A program made the translations under genes and the position numbers. This document shows positions 1-14,100 of a stretch of DNA of 64,000 nt, piece by piece; within the stretch, counting starts at the first letter, position 1; each line of letters opens with the position of its first letter. The stretch is from Margaritifera margaritifera. Taxonomy: Eukaryota; Mollusca; Bivalvia; Unionida; Margaritiferidae. The notes under the pieces were generated by a model. That model was not told the origin of the DNA. It saw only the letters and a program-made list of their open reading frames with translations, and did no database searches. The stretch is taken from NCBI GenBank assembly GCA_029931535.1, contig JAQPZY010001500.1, positions 1,608,501-1,672,500 of the forward strand. Direction: 5' to 3'.

Positions 1-279
1 ATCAGTGTATACACATTATGACACAATGTAATATTTGGCTGAGCTATAATAGTACAACATAGTGTATACACATTATCACACAATGTAATATTTGACTGAG
101 CTATAATAGTACAACATATCAGAGTATACACATTATGACAACGTAATATTTGACTGAGCTATAATAGTAGAACATGTCAGTGTATACACATTATGACAAT
201 GTAATATTTGACTGAGCTATAATAGTACAACATATTGGTGTATACACATTATGACACAGTGTAATATTTGGCTGAGCTT
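1..279. repeat. 57-60 bp tandem repeat, about 5 copies
   Basis: The unit contains 'GTGTATACACATTATGACA' and 'GACTGAGCTATAATAGTA'. Five imperfect copies run from the window edge, so the array probably continues to the left. Confidence 0.9.
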
Positions 280-757
280 TATCCAAATCACACAGTCAAT
301 TACTACTTAATAATAGAAAACCATCACTACCAACGCGAGTGTAGTAAAACAGGACTTATCAGTTTGAGTTCTGGTGTATCTAGGTGACATCCTTGGTACA
401 ATGTAAATTCCACACAGAAATCGTACTTTATACATTTTCATTAATCACGCTGAATTACATAAAAAAAATATATTGACTTAGATTAGCTAAGTGCTTACAT
501 TTTAAACTTACCATGATGTTCACCTGAATGGGAATATATGAGTAAATTTGATTGATCCTAGTTGGAAACTCTGACCAATGAAAGTTGGCTTTTCTTTGCC
601 AATCCAAGCACATGTGTATGCAAGATAATATCATGGTGCCACTGCTTCTATCAATGAAGTTTGGCCTCAGTTACTAATGTTTAATTAAGTGATGAGGATT
701 ATCATGTGTAATTATCCGGCACAGGTGACACCTGGCATAACTATTCTCAGCTTTATA
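280..757. other. No recognisable feature
   Basis: AT-rich sequence without a coding frame or repeat that I can identify. It is inferred to be intron of the formin gene. Confidence 0.5.
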
Positions 758-1392
758 TAATAAAGTTCATCATACAGTATTCCCCTCATTATAACATTGC
801 CCATGGGAATCAGAGAGTATACTGCCTCATAAATGAGACTGCCTTATAATTAAGCACAACTTGCAGTATTTCCCTCATTATAATACTGTCCATGGAGGTC
901 ATAGAGTATACTACCACATAGTGAGACTGCCTTATAATAAAGTACATCATGCAGTATTCCACTCATTATAACACTATCCACGGTAGCCATGGAATATACT
1001 TCCTCATAGTGAGACTGCCTTATAATGAAGTACATCATACAGTATTCCCCTCATTATAACACTATCCATGGTAGCCATGGAATATACTTCCTCATAGTGA
1101 GACTGCCTTATAATGAAGTACATCATACAGTATTCCCCTCATTATAACACTATATGTGGTAGCCATAGCATATACTGCCTCATAGTGAGACTGCCTTATA
1201 ATGAAGTACATCATACAGTATTCCCCTCATTATAACACTATATGTGGGAGCCATAGCATATACTTCCTCATAGTGAGACTGCCTTATAATGAAGTACATC
1301 ATACAGTATTCCCCTCATTATAACACTATCCGTGGGAGCCATAGCATATACTGCCTCATAGTGAGACTACCTTATAATGAATACATCATACA
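758..1392. repeat. 87 bp tandem repeat, array A (about 7 copies)
   Basis: The unit includes 'CTTATAATGAAGTACATCAT' and 'CCTCATTATAACACTATCC' and recurs every 87 bp with a few per cent divergence. It is the same family as the array at 3094-3553. Both arrays end in the same unique sequence, so they are paralogous. Confidence 0.92.
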
Positions 1393-1470
1393 TATAATTT
1401 GACTACAACTTAATGAAATGGGATTTGTTACCATATAATAGGAACTGCATTATAATTAAGGGCCTTATAG

Positions 1471-2279
1471 CAGTATTGCACCCAAAGTGTGGGCTCACAG
1501 GTTTCCCGCAATATTTTTGTCCTTTGTCCCCTAAATCTTGACCCTGTGTGCCCCTCTAGGCATGATTTTTTGACAGGAAAAAAAATATATGCCTGCAACT
1601 TTTTTTAGCGGATGTCCAACCACATCTGTGCTGTTGTTAGCAATGGTCAAAGTTGGTAACGGTGATAAAAACTGTAAGGCAGCAGTGAATATCCATTTCA
1701 AAACAATGAAAACATTAAAGGTTTGTGGTAGGCGGCCTAGTTGCTAAAGTCTTTGACCGCCGATAGTGTAATGTATTTTCGAGGTTAAAATGACACCTAT
1801 GACAAGATTTAATTTATTTTCAAGCAGAATTAATGATAAAAGAAACTAATTTATGCAAATACACAATATTTCATTTGAATAATGATTTATTACTTTGAAA
1901 AGAAAAGTAATATAGAAAAGATGGATATTTATTATAATAAATGCTGGTACAGAATGAGTGAACACTAAAGTTAGATGAGAGCAAGATCAGGAATGGAAAA
2001 TTCTGTGGTACAGCTCATTTCAGGTTAACCATATATTCAAACATGTTAATGTTTTCATGAGTTACTTTATCGCGTGATAAAATGTTTACTGCATTGATGT
2101 AAGTGTCCAAGGTAAATATGACAAAATTAAGGTCGCAAAATTTTGAAGCAAATAATATTATCATGTTTTTAGCACTTCTAGTGCATTATGTACTAAAATT
2201 TACATTTGTCCCTTTAAAATGTTGTGTGTCCCCCAAATCTGGAGTGTCCCCTCCCCTTGGGATCCTGGGTGCAACACTG
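1471..2279. mobile_element. Non-autonomous hAT-like DNA transposon, 809 bp
   Basis: The ends are CAGTATTGCACCCA and, read on the reverse strand, CAGTGTTGCACCCAGG, a clear terminal inverted repeat starting with CA as in hAT elements. The hexamer TTATAG lies on both sides (1465-1470 and 2280-2285). A paralogous sequence around 3605-3665 carries the same flanks with a single TTATAG and no insert, which is an empty site. There is no transposase frame. The 6 bp duplication is shorter than the 8 bp usual for hAT, so the superfamily is uncertain; the insertion itself is well supported. Confidence 0.85.
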
Positions 2280-2285
2280 TTATAG

Positions 2286-2841
2286 TGAGGGAGTTATGTA
2301 CATAGGGATGATCTGTTTCTTTTAAGATTATTTGATACACTTTATGTTAAGTTATTTTAGTGTAGCATGGTACTTTCAGTTTGTATTTGCTGCAGTAAAT
2401 GCTTCAAAATACCATACATGGTGGCCATGGTGTGTTTCCAGTAACAGTTATTAAGAGCTTTTTCCTGTGGCTGCTTTTTAATCTTGGAACTCATTTTTTT
2501 CAAAATGACATGGGTGGAAAAAATATCACTTTATTCACATCTTGCAAGGTGAAATTTTGTACTGTTAATGTGGCAGCAGGTACTACATGTAGCTGCGACA
2601 CCAAGTCTCTGTATTTTATACTTGCATCTTTGTAGTGAACGATATGTATACCATGTTTCCATAAATGGGTGAAACTTTATAGACTTTGTTTTGCAACTTC
2701 GAAGATGCTTAGTTATTCGGAAGTCGTTGTCTTGGGAGGGGAGGGGCCTCTTTGTTGTATTTTTATAAATTTCTTAAATCAGAGGTACCAAAGTGATTGT
2801 CTCATTCACACAAAAACTAATATCTCAAATTTCATTCCCAG
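2286..2841. other. Intron sequence, nothing recognised
   Basis: The first ~50 bases match the sequence after the empty site at 3630-3680. The rest is AT-rich without repeats or a supported exon, ending in the pyrimidine-rich acceptor of exon 1 (TTTCATTCCCAG). Confidence 0.5.
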
Positions 2842-2943
2842 GTATTCCATGAGAGGAAGGTAGCAGATGAGGAAGCCATTAACATTGAACACAATGTGGA
2901 CCTGAACAGTCCCCAGGACCTCATAGATCAAATACAGAGCAGG
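2842..2943 (+). CDS. INF2: Formin exon 1 of window (FH3-like helices)
   Basis: 34 codons, phase 0 to 0, acceptor TTCATTCCCAG and donor AGG|GTATGA. The peptide begins VFHERKVADEEAIN and ends DLIDQIQSR. It resembles the part of formin FH3/armadillo domains where a short 'VDLNSP' turn precedes a helix, as in DAAM ('IDTRSP'). It joins exon 2 in frame and is the most upstream coding exon I can support. Confidence 0.75.
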
Positions 2944-5900
2944 GTATGATATGGATTCACATCAAATTTTGTATCAGGCTTTCCATAAGGAAGTTTGATT
3001 TTTACTATTTTCCAATAAATCTTGATGGTGTTATTGCCACTGTTTAACATCAAACTATTCCCTTTAATTGCAGTTTTATTTCCACTCAATTACAGCCTTA
3101 TAATGAATTACATCATACAGTATTCGCCTCATTATAACACTATCCATCGGAGCCATAGAATATACTGTCTCATAGTGAGACTGCTTTATAATGAAGTACA
3201 TCATACAGTATTCCACTCATTATAACACTATCCATGGTAGCCATAGAATATACTGTCTCATAGTGAGACTACCTTATAATGAAGTACATCATACAGTATT
3301 CCCCTCATTATAACACTATCCATGGTAGCCATAGAATATACTGCATCATAGTGAGACTGACTTATAATAAAGTACATCATGCAGTATTCCACTCATTATA
3401 ACACTATCCACGGTAGCCATGGAATATACTGCCTCATAATGAGACTGCCTTATAATGAAGTACATCATATAGTATTCCCCTCATTATAACACTATATGTG
3501 GGAGACATAGAGTATACTGCCTCATAGTGAGACTGGCTTATAATGAATACATCATACATATAATCTGACTACCACTTAATGAAATGGGATCTGTTACCAT
3601 ACAACAGGAACTGCATTATAATTAAGGGCCTTATAGTGAGGGAGTTCTGTACATAGGCATGATCTGTTTCTTTTAAGATCTTGATGGAGTTAAGGTCACT
3701 GTTTAACTTAAAACTATTCCCTTCAATTGCAGTTTTATTTCCACTCAATTACTGCCTAAAGAACTTCATAGATTCATACCAAATTTGGTATGAAGCTTTA
3801 TATTAACAATATGTAAGTTAAGTTCACCTGTCGCTATTTTTCAACAAAATTTTACAGTTATGGTCCCTGGGGATGTCGATCTGGTCCCTTCCCTAATCTA
3901 ACGTCTGTATGCCGATTCCAAATCCCAAGGATTCAGCAGTAACCTGGAGTGAGAGTGGGGGGTTCTCAACAATGCAAACCATTTATTATTGTTACTCTTA
4001 TGGTATCAGTTACTAGCTATATAAATGTGTATACACTGGAAACCATTTATTATTGTTACTTTTATGGTATCAGTTACTAGCTATATAAATGTGTATACAC
4101 TGCAAACCATATATTATTGTTACTCTTTCAGTATCATTTACTAGCTATATAAATGTGTATACACTGCAAACCATATATTATTGTTACTCTTACAGTATCA
4201 TTTACTAGCTATATAAATGTGTATACACTGCAAACCATATATTATTGTTACTCTTACAGTATCATTTACTAGCTATATAAATGTGTATACACTGCAAACC
4301 ATATATTATTGTTACTTTTATGGTATCAGTTACTAGCTATATAAATGTGTATACACTGCAAACCATATATTATTGTTACTCTTACAGTATCATTTACTAG
4401 ATACATAAATGTTTAGACAATGCAAACTGTATATTATTGTTACTTTTACATGACATGTGACCAACCCAGTCATGTAACAGTGTTAATTTATTGACATTCC
4501 ATTTTATAAATTGCATAGTATACAGTTACTTAAGAACCCCAAAATATAGAAACCATGTAAAATACTGGCCCATCAAAATCTGACCTGTTGCATTTAGAAA
4601 ATATCAAGGTGCCATTGATCCCATATTCTAGAATCCTTGATTAAACCCTGCCATATTAATACATAATAGCAATACAAGTAGCAGGCAGGAAATACCTTTC
4701 TACAAACCATTATGGATTTTGCAGGTGGTCGAAAACAGTCATATGTTTGACTTAATACATGGTTTTCTCATTATCAAATGGCCACTGGCTAAATTACCAT
4801 CCACTTTTTCAGCTGAGCCATCTACTTGTACAACACATTTTTTGTTATATTATTGCATTGACTTGTGCTTTTAATTTTAATTTAGAGCAAGCTACTTCAA
4901 AAAGATAATGAGAGGGGTGAATGCATAGCATAATCCCCATACAGGTTAAATAAGCATATACATTTATTATGTGTGTACTTCATTCTAATTGCAGGTATTT
5001 GGTAGTGCCAAGATGGCATGCTTAGTCAACATTCTGCAAGATCTTCTGGCTGTGGAAAGAGTCTACCCAAATAACAGGTACAATTTTCATCAGGGTTTAG
5101 ATTTTTTTATCAATCAACTTTCTAGAACTGAAAGATTTAAATAGCGGTAATTAACTATTCCTAGCAGATCTGTGAGGCATTGCATCATGATGGGCACATT
5201 GAAAGCTTGTCAGACATTTCCACCTATGATCCAACACCTAGCTGGCTGTTAATGTATATCATACACAAATTCAAATGGTCATAACTTTAATAGGTCACAA
5301 CCATTTTTCATTATATTTTTAGCATAAACTCAGAATTTATATTAATTCATGTCGAGGTAATTGGCATAAAACAAAAATTTCATTTTGCTGAATGTGCTAT
5401 GTTAATTTATTGCTATGGTTATCTCTTCTCTGGCAATAGGTCAGTTACTGGTTGCAAATTTTTTTTATTCATATTATATTGCAGACAAATTTAAATTTGT
5501 ATTCCCTGCACAGATGTGAAAGTGTATATTTTATTCCCCTTCTCTGTCCATATATCAGTCATACCTTGTTTAAATATCGTGTTTAGGTCAGTTTCATGTG
5601 CACTGTTGACTGCAGTGTTTTACTGTGAGAAGACGGTAGCAGGCCACGTATGGTTTATAAGCACATTGCTAGTGCCTTCATTTACCTGCCCAGTAAATTC
5701 TAACTTTTCCTTGGCTGTCAAACACGATTTTTCCAGCCCTACCAACAGTTTTTCCTGCATTAAACCTGTGATGCATCTAGTGTTGGTTATCGTTAGGTCA
5801 TGGTTTTCAAAGGCATATAAGACAATTATGGTTTTACTTTATGTGTTTGTAATATTTCCTCACTTAGTTAAGTGCATGAGGGAAGGCGATACTTTCCAAA

Positions 5901-8900
5901 GTCACTTAAAAATTCATAAGTGTTAATGTATAATATCAATTCAGACCGGTCATTAATAAATAATCTGTGAAATCAGTGAAATCTGAATATCTTTTTACTA
6001 TGCCTATACCCAGTGTTGTACCTTGAGCGTGAGATTATGGGTTTCCCACAATTTTGTGTCCAATGTCCCCCAAGTCTTGACTCCTTTGCACCCCCCTGGT
6101 GTGCTTTTTAATCTAGGAATTTTTTTATATGGATGACATGATTAGATTTTCAAACCATTTTGGTTTTCTAATTGCATTTTGCAATTTTTTAAATTGAAAT
6201 AAATTTTCATTGACCTATATAACGGGGATAAGTGTCATCTAAGTGAACTACAAGGAAAGACATGATGTGCTGCATTATCCAAGTTTGTTAAAATGTTGAT
6301 TGCAACAGGTAGATAACCTGATTACATTCTGACACAAATGTTCATAACAAACGGTAGATAACCTGATTACATTCTGACACAAATGTTCATCACAACAGGT
6401 AGATAACCTGATTACATTCTGACACAAATGTTCATGCCAACAGGTAGATAACCTGATTACATTCTGTTCAAACGTTTTCAACAAGCTTTGAATTCTTTGC
6501 ATATTATAAAATGTTAAAAAAAAAGATTTCTCTATTAAATTATAAGTCCGTGTTTATGAGAATTAACTGTTTGTAAAATCTTCAAAGCATTTGATGCATT
6601 TTGTTTAAGCTTTTATGCAGTAATTTAATTTTTAAGCAAAACAAGCACCTGTTGTTTTCATTCAGATATGTCTCTACATGCAGTGCTCTTAAAACATGAT
6701 AGCCATATTCCTGGGGCCTGTCTAAAACATGATAGCCCTATGCCTGGGGCCTGTCTAAATTTTCTTACCCTCAGAGATACTTCCCTTATGACCCTGTTAA
6801 AATTTTCAGATAATACAAAACAAAATCTTCAGGGTATGTAGATATTTACATGGGACAAGTGATTCTTCAGAAGACACATGCCCGCAAGCAGTTTTGTCTT
6901 ACCTGCAATAGCAAATAGTGAGGTATCTCTGTCATATTTTCTGGCACCAGTAGCAGCACCACTGAAGTAAAGATTTTGTATTTATGTTTTTGAAAGCTGT
7001 ATGTAGCACATCGTTGCATCAGGTTTTATCAATGTAGCAGACCCCTAGTTCTTCATATATAAAGTAATATTGCATCTTTTTATTGCACCAGTGAGTACCT
7101 TTGGCAAACCCTTGACTGCCTCGTACACCACATTGTCCACACCTGTGATGTGGCCAGGCTGGATGACCTTCAGAGTGACCTTCACAAGCTACCAGACCTG
7201 GTCCATCTCGGACTCAAATGTGTCCATTCCTACAGACAGCTTGGGGATTCGGGTGTATCAGGGTGTAGTACAACCAGTAGCTGCTGCCAAAACCAGTCAA
7301 ACTTTAGTCAAAAGAAGACATCTGCTTGTCAAAATCAGTTGAATATTGGACAGACAAAGTCGTCTGTCAGTCAGAAACAGTGCAATGAGAGACAATTTAT
7401 GTCAAATATTTATGAAAATGGCCAAGAAACTAGCACATGCATACAACAAAATGAGTTGAGTAAAGACAAGACTGTGTCAAGACTCTGTCAGAGTGTGCAT
7501 GAAAAACCTCAGTCTAAGTCAAAATTGAGTCAGAACCGGTCACATTCTAGTCAAAGTGAATCCAGCAGCAGACATCTGGATCCAATCAAAGCAAAATCTA
7601 GTCAGAGCCAATCTAGTGCTTTGAACATCAACATGTCAGATATGGTTAAGGAAAAGACAATTGTCCTTAATCAAAATAAAGTCAATTATAACAGTGCCTC
7701 ACATTTGTCTTACATCTCTACCTATGACAATGTGTCAGTCAATGATCCGGGACTCGTGGGATTTCAAAATACATTGAAATTTAGATCAGAGGCTAAAAAT
7801 GTTGACCACACACAGTATGACAACATCGACTATATTGACTCTGGGGTAGATGAAGATAGTGGATCACTTGCAGTTAGGAAACACAGCAACGCTGTTGTTA
7901 GGCCCCCAGTGCCTGCACCAGTTGGTAAAATGCAGGATCTGAAATGGATTATACTATCCGAGGATAAAATAGGTATGTATATCTTGACAATGCATTGATA
8001 CATATTACAGAAAATGATAAAATATATTCTTTTTACATGTAGTTAAGACCGCACAGTTAGAAAGGTAAAAGCCCTCATCATAAATATTAACTTTGTTCAT
8101 TTTGAAAAGGATGACATCTTAATGTCTGTGCAGTTAGAATTTACACATCTATTCAGCTAAGGTTTCTCTTGCAACCAGAAATAACATGCACTTTCATCAA
8201 TGCCCCCAGATTTGTATACAAGGTAATTATGAAATGCATCTTTTCATCCATAGTTGGAAATATAATACAGAAATTGGATGTAAAACTGGAAAGAAGAAGG
8301 GAGCCATGGTAGCTCAGTGGTCAGCATGTTGGACTCACAGCCAATGGGTTGCAGCTTCATAACCTGCCCAGACCAGCCTGGGTCAGTTGCTATGGTGTGT
8401 CTCTATGTTGGCTTAGTGATCAGCATGCTGGACTCACAACCAGTGGTTTGCAGGTTCAGAACCTGCCCAGACAAGACCAGTCAGTTGCTGTGGTTTGTCT
8501 CCCTGCAAGGCACTTTACTCCAATTGTCATGACCCTAGGTAGTCTTTCATGTGCTGTTGTGCCATTGAATGCTGATCAGTCAGTTCATTTCTCAATCATT
8601 CATTTGACATTAACTTCTGGTTATGTTAATGAATAAAGGCTGTGTCTCTTGCTTTCTCTATCAGTAGAATTTTATGTGACTTTACACTTTGTTTCAGCCA
8701 ATACTTTAGAAAATCCCTAGCACCGTCTGTACTCGCGCATAAGCTGGGTCCAAGTGCAAACAACATAGACCCTGATCTGCCGTCACATAATGCGCCAGCA
8801 GATCAGGGTATGTGTTGTTTGTTCTACTGATTAGTCCTTACAAACTGCATAGACCCAGATCTGCTGGTGCATTGTGCAATGGCAGATCTGGGTCTATGCA

Positions 8901-11136
8901 GTTTGCAGTTGGTATCAGCTTATACGTGAGTATACGGTAAGCTGTAGGTCAGAAGCTAAAAAAAAAATCAAAGGTCAGATAGATGAGATTTATCAGAAGC
9001 AAGACAGTTAATGTACAGATTTTTAAAATTTCAGCTGCTCAGAATAATTGTCTATGGCAGACAATGGCTGAGAATGGACAGAGGCTAATCCCTGACTTTC
9101 ATCGCCTGGAAGCTCTGTTTCAAGTCAACATCATTGACCCACCAATTGAGGAGGTAGAACATGCAAAACAGTTTCCACATTTACTGTTACCTATGCTCCC
9201 ACAACACAGTTTGAACTATAGCAGCTTTGGTGGTTTGCCATTCCAAATCCTAATGGTTTTTATATGAGTGTCTAAAGTCAAGTGAATTATGTTGTGGTGT
9301 TGTCCATCTGTCCATTAAATAACATTTTGTTTGTCCAGCTCATACCTTTGTAACAGTTGGAGAGATTTTCATGAAACTTTGCCCAAGCATATATCATGAC
9401 TAGGTGGTATCTTGCATACCATAGCCAAGCCCCCTGCATCAATGTCAAGATCATAGAAAGGGAAAATATAATTCTGTGACTCGTAGCCTTGTCCAGAGTA
9501 TAAATTTTGAAGCACTATATACATCTTAATTCAACTCTAGTCAGTGTCGCATACCTGACAACCATTACGCTTTTGGCATAATCATTCCACCTTTTTTTTT
9601 TACCTAATTATGTCTTACGCTCGCCTGTAAATGGATTACACATTTATGGTACATTTAAAAAAATAAAAATAAAGCAATGAAAAGTTGTGTTTGTAATTTT
9701 TATTATCATCTCTTTAATCCCACACATCATATAAATCTGAGAATATTCTAAAAAAAGAAGACTGCTGCATAAGAATAGCATAAGAGTACGTTTGTCATAG
9801 ATCTCCATGTAATTTGCTTTTTTTCTATTGATAGCAGCTGTATATGACACATTTCCAAGAAAACTGATGGGTTACTTCAATTTGAAAACTTTTCTCACAG
9901 ATTCATTATATGAATAGACATAATTTGTTAGCGGACCAGTCTATACTTTAAAAAAATGGTGGCAGCTGTTAAGTGAAACAGGCTTTATTGATGTGACTCT
10001 TGGATGTTGTATGACTAAAAATGTTAGAGAAGAGGGATCTTTTTGAATTTTAAAACATGTTGGATCAGAAAAAAGACCAATCAATAGTGCTTTACAAATT
10101 TAGAAGAACATGAGAGGGGTAATACAACACTCAGGTTGAGCACATGGTAATGATCGTTGCAGAATTTGTGGAGTTGACTTTACAATCACTCAGCGAAAGT
10201 TAGAGATGTAGACTAGTTAAAGTGAGTGTTGTGTATATATAATTTGTCAATATGTTTTGTGTTTGTATTCTGGTACTAATCCACATGGATTTTGCCCATT
10301 TGTGACAAGAACTTTAACCAGCTGCAGATCCAGGTTGGTAGCAAAACTAAATGTACATTTTTTACATAGTTTATTGTAATTATGGTGTGTAATATATAGA
10401 TTACACTTTTTATACTCAGATTAGACTATTTTGCCACTTAGGTTACACTTATACATCTGTAGGGGTTGGCAGGTATGCCATAGCCACTCCCCCTTACTCA
10501 TGGCCAAGCTCAAAGAGAGGGAAAATGTAATTCAGTGACTTGTATCATTGTCTGGAGTATAATTTTTGAACCACTGAAAACATTTTTTTAAAAATTTTGC
10601 CCATGTATGTATCATGACTAGACAGTGTGTTGCGTACCATAACCACACCCCTGCTTCAAGGTTTAAGGTCATGGCAAGGGGAACTAATTCTTTCACTTGT
10701 AGCCTTATTAGGAGTATAACATTTGAATCAGTGAAGGCACTTCAATCAGACTTCATGACTGGAAAAATTTCATTTTTTCCCCACTTGCCAACCAGACAAG
10801 TACAAATAAATTTTTCTTGCCCAGCAATCAACAAAATCAACTTATCCAGAAAAAAATCTCTTTGAATATAATCGCTTTTTTAAACCATAAAAACATGAAT
10901 GCATTTATATTGCCCCCTTTTTATAAATCCAACTGCAAATATGAGAGTGTGTTTATTAAGTAAATTTGTAAAGGTTTCACTTTGGAGGCATCTTTACATG
11001 ATAAAAAATGTTAAAATGCAATTGTTTAGGTGTAGTAAATAAGTTGACTCTACATCTTTGTTTTTGATAGTAAATGATAATAAATAATAATAATAGATAA
11101 TAAATGGTCTATTGGTGGTGGTTGTTATTGTTATTG

Positions 11137-11171
<35 letters not shown>

Positions 11172-14100
11172 GTAGCTTTTGGCCTTTATCCATTTCATAT
11201 TATGTCCTAAAACATAATACTGCATTGGGAACAAGTTTGCATACATAATCATTAACCTCAGAAGAACTTAGTCAAAGGATTATCTCAGATTTCAGATTAT
11301 CCTTTTGTTCTTAATTTATTGATCAAGTGTCAAGTCTAGATCATCAAAATCACTAAAGGGGGTGTTAACTTTCTGTTTCAGATATGTCTTGTGACAGAAA
11401 GCACATGTTTCTAGCCAAACTTAATTGCTTAAATAATGAACTGATCCCATTTTAGATCATCTGGTACTCAAATCTGTATCAACCAGATAACTCAAAGATT
11501 CATATCTCAGTGCCTTGAAATTCAAGATAATGTAAAATTAAGACAAAATAAATGTACATTTCTTGGTTTTAAAATTTTATGAAAATAAAAAAAATTATCA
11601 ACTAACTGGTTGTCATTTGTCCATGACTAGCGTGTAACTGTACCACTTTTGTAGAACTGCACATTGAAGAGGAACACTTTGATAGCTACAAAATTGAAAT
11701 GGATTTTATTTATCTACCAAAAAAGATTAAATTCATCTAATATTAAATTAATGAAGCTGTCTTCCAAAATTATATGATGTTGTGTAAACAAATATCCATC
11801 AGCTTTTTATATACCCATCATAAGGTGGAGCATATTATGTTATGAGGTTGTCTGTCCATCTGTCTGTTACCATTTTATTTTCCTTGCAATAACTTTTGTT
11901 TTCCACCATCTACAGTTATCAGACTTTGTGGATGGCTTGCACTTGGGGTAAGGAGGAATCCTATTAATTTTCAGCTCAAAGGTCAAGGCCACTGACTGAA
12001 AGAAGGAAAATGGTTTCTGCAAAATAACTCAAGTTCTCTACCGTATACAGTTACCAAACTTTGTGGATAGCTTGCACTTGAGGTGAGGAAGGCTCATATT
12101 GATTTCAGGGTAAAAAGTCAAGGTCACTGACTAAAAAAGCAAAAATGGTTTCTGCACAATAACTTGAGTTCTCCAAAATCTACAGTTACCAAGATTATAG
12201 GATAACTTGCATTTGGGGTAAGGAAGAACCCTATTGATTTTAGGTATAAAAGGTCAAGGTCACCCTGAGTAAAAGAAGAAAAATGGACTGCACACAATAA
12301 CTTGACTTCTCCATCATCTATTGTTACCAAACTTTATTGATGGCTTGCACATAATGTAAGGAAAAACCCTGTTCATTTTCAAGTCAAAAGATCAAGGTCA
12401 TTGTGACTAAAAGAAAACAAATTATTCCGCACAATAACATTAGTTCTACATGACATACCTCAACCAAACTTTGTGGATGGCTTGCACTTGAGGTATGGAA
12501 GAAGACTGTTGATTTTGGGGTCGAAAGGTCAAGGTCACCGACAGGACTGCATCTGGGACATGCAATTTTGAACATCCCGCTAAAAATTAAAAAATTGCAC
12601 ACATTTTCATGAATCATGCAAATTTTATTTCCAAGAAATATAGAAATAACCTGTTTTGCTACTCTACAGTGCTGCTATTGTGGACTACGATTTCAGTTGG
12701 TTGAAGAGTGATGGTAGCCAATGAATGCATGAACTACGGGTGCATTTTATTTAATGAAAAGAATAAGTCTAATCACATTGAGCCAAATGCTGAATTTGGT
12801 TGAACTAACATGTAAGTTTCTTTAATGAACAAATATGTCTAATCACATTAGACTGAATTTGATTAGACATAGTTCTTTTGTTAAAGAAAATTCACCCCTG
12901 GTTTAACAGACTTTGGTATTTCTCAGGTACCATTGCTCTTCAAACAACTGAAATGGTGGTCGGCAGAGTTTGAAAAATGCAATCACTTGATTGTGCCTGG
13001 ATTTACTTCAATAAAGAAAAAGGCATCAGAGTAAGTATAGTACAAATAAAGCAATTAGATGTCAACTCCCCCATCCTGCATATCAGGGTTGACATCCTAC
13101 ATTGTATGACTACCATTTTATAGTGTGCCAGCAGACCTTGATCCATGCCATTTTGTTCTATTGATGAATTTGAATCATCAATGTAGACACTAATGGTAGA
13201 AATGGCAGCACATCACACATGATGTTCAGCTGTATGTTGACCCACAATTCCTTGTTATAATTTCAAAGAACAAATCTCTACTGGATGTATTTACGGAGAT
13301 TCTTCATTTCAATTGTACTTTCATGTGACAGCAAAGTTCAAACATTCAGTGCTGTTTTGAAACTTAAGGATGGGCATGTGAGTTATTTACTGTATGGTGG
13401 AAATGCAACCTGGTTACAATTTATTACTGGCAAGTGTAAAAAAAAAAAAAAATTTTTTATAAATGAGCTAAAGAGAGAATATTGATTTTCATTTTCATAT
13501 TTTGACACAAGTGAAAGAAATGGATACATTATAGCTCTCACCCTTGTTCTGCTTTCATTTTAGTTATTTTTTTGACGTTCTATTCAGAGTCCCCAGCTAT
13601 GGCCAGATTGGCCCCTCGCCCCCTTTTTTCAACATTAAGGGGGAACAGTGCCCATATTTACTAAATCCTAGAGGCAACCCTGCACCGACTTAAACAAGAA
13701 AAAATGTTTTCCCACAATAACATTTGTTTTACAACACAAAATTGGCATAAACTGTGCGGATGGCTTGCATTTGGTGTAATGAATAAGCCTTTTGATTTTG
13801 GGGTCAAAGGTCACTGACTGAAAGAAGAAAATTGGTGTCTGCACATAAATTTGTTATCAACATAGAGGACTATTAAACATGTTTGGGACTATAATGTGCT
13901 TGTCACTGTAGTAATTTTTTTCTTCAGTATTTCCAAAGAGATAAAGAGTGAAATTTTTGGTATACCCAGTTCTTGATAACTTAGACTCAAATACCAAACA
14001 CAGGCTTGTTGAATATAACAATTACCAAAATTTAAAAAAAAAACTTATTGCAATACCATGAACACTGATATTGACAGTGACAAATGTTGTATAGAAAGAA

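Noticed and set aside
6275..6502. Minus-strand 75-codon frame
   Set aside because: It is four translated copies of the 45 bp repeat.
7070..7342. Alternative + frame overlapping exon 3
   Set aside because: It is a shadow of the exon 3 frame, which carries FH3-like sequence and is open for 880 bases.
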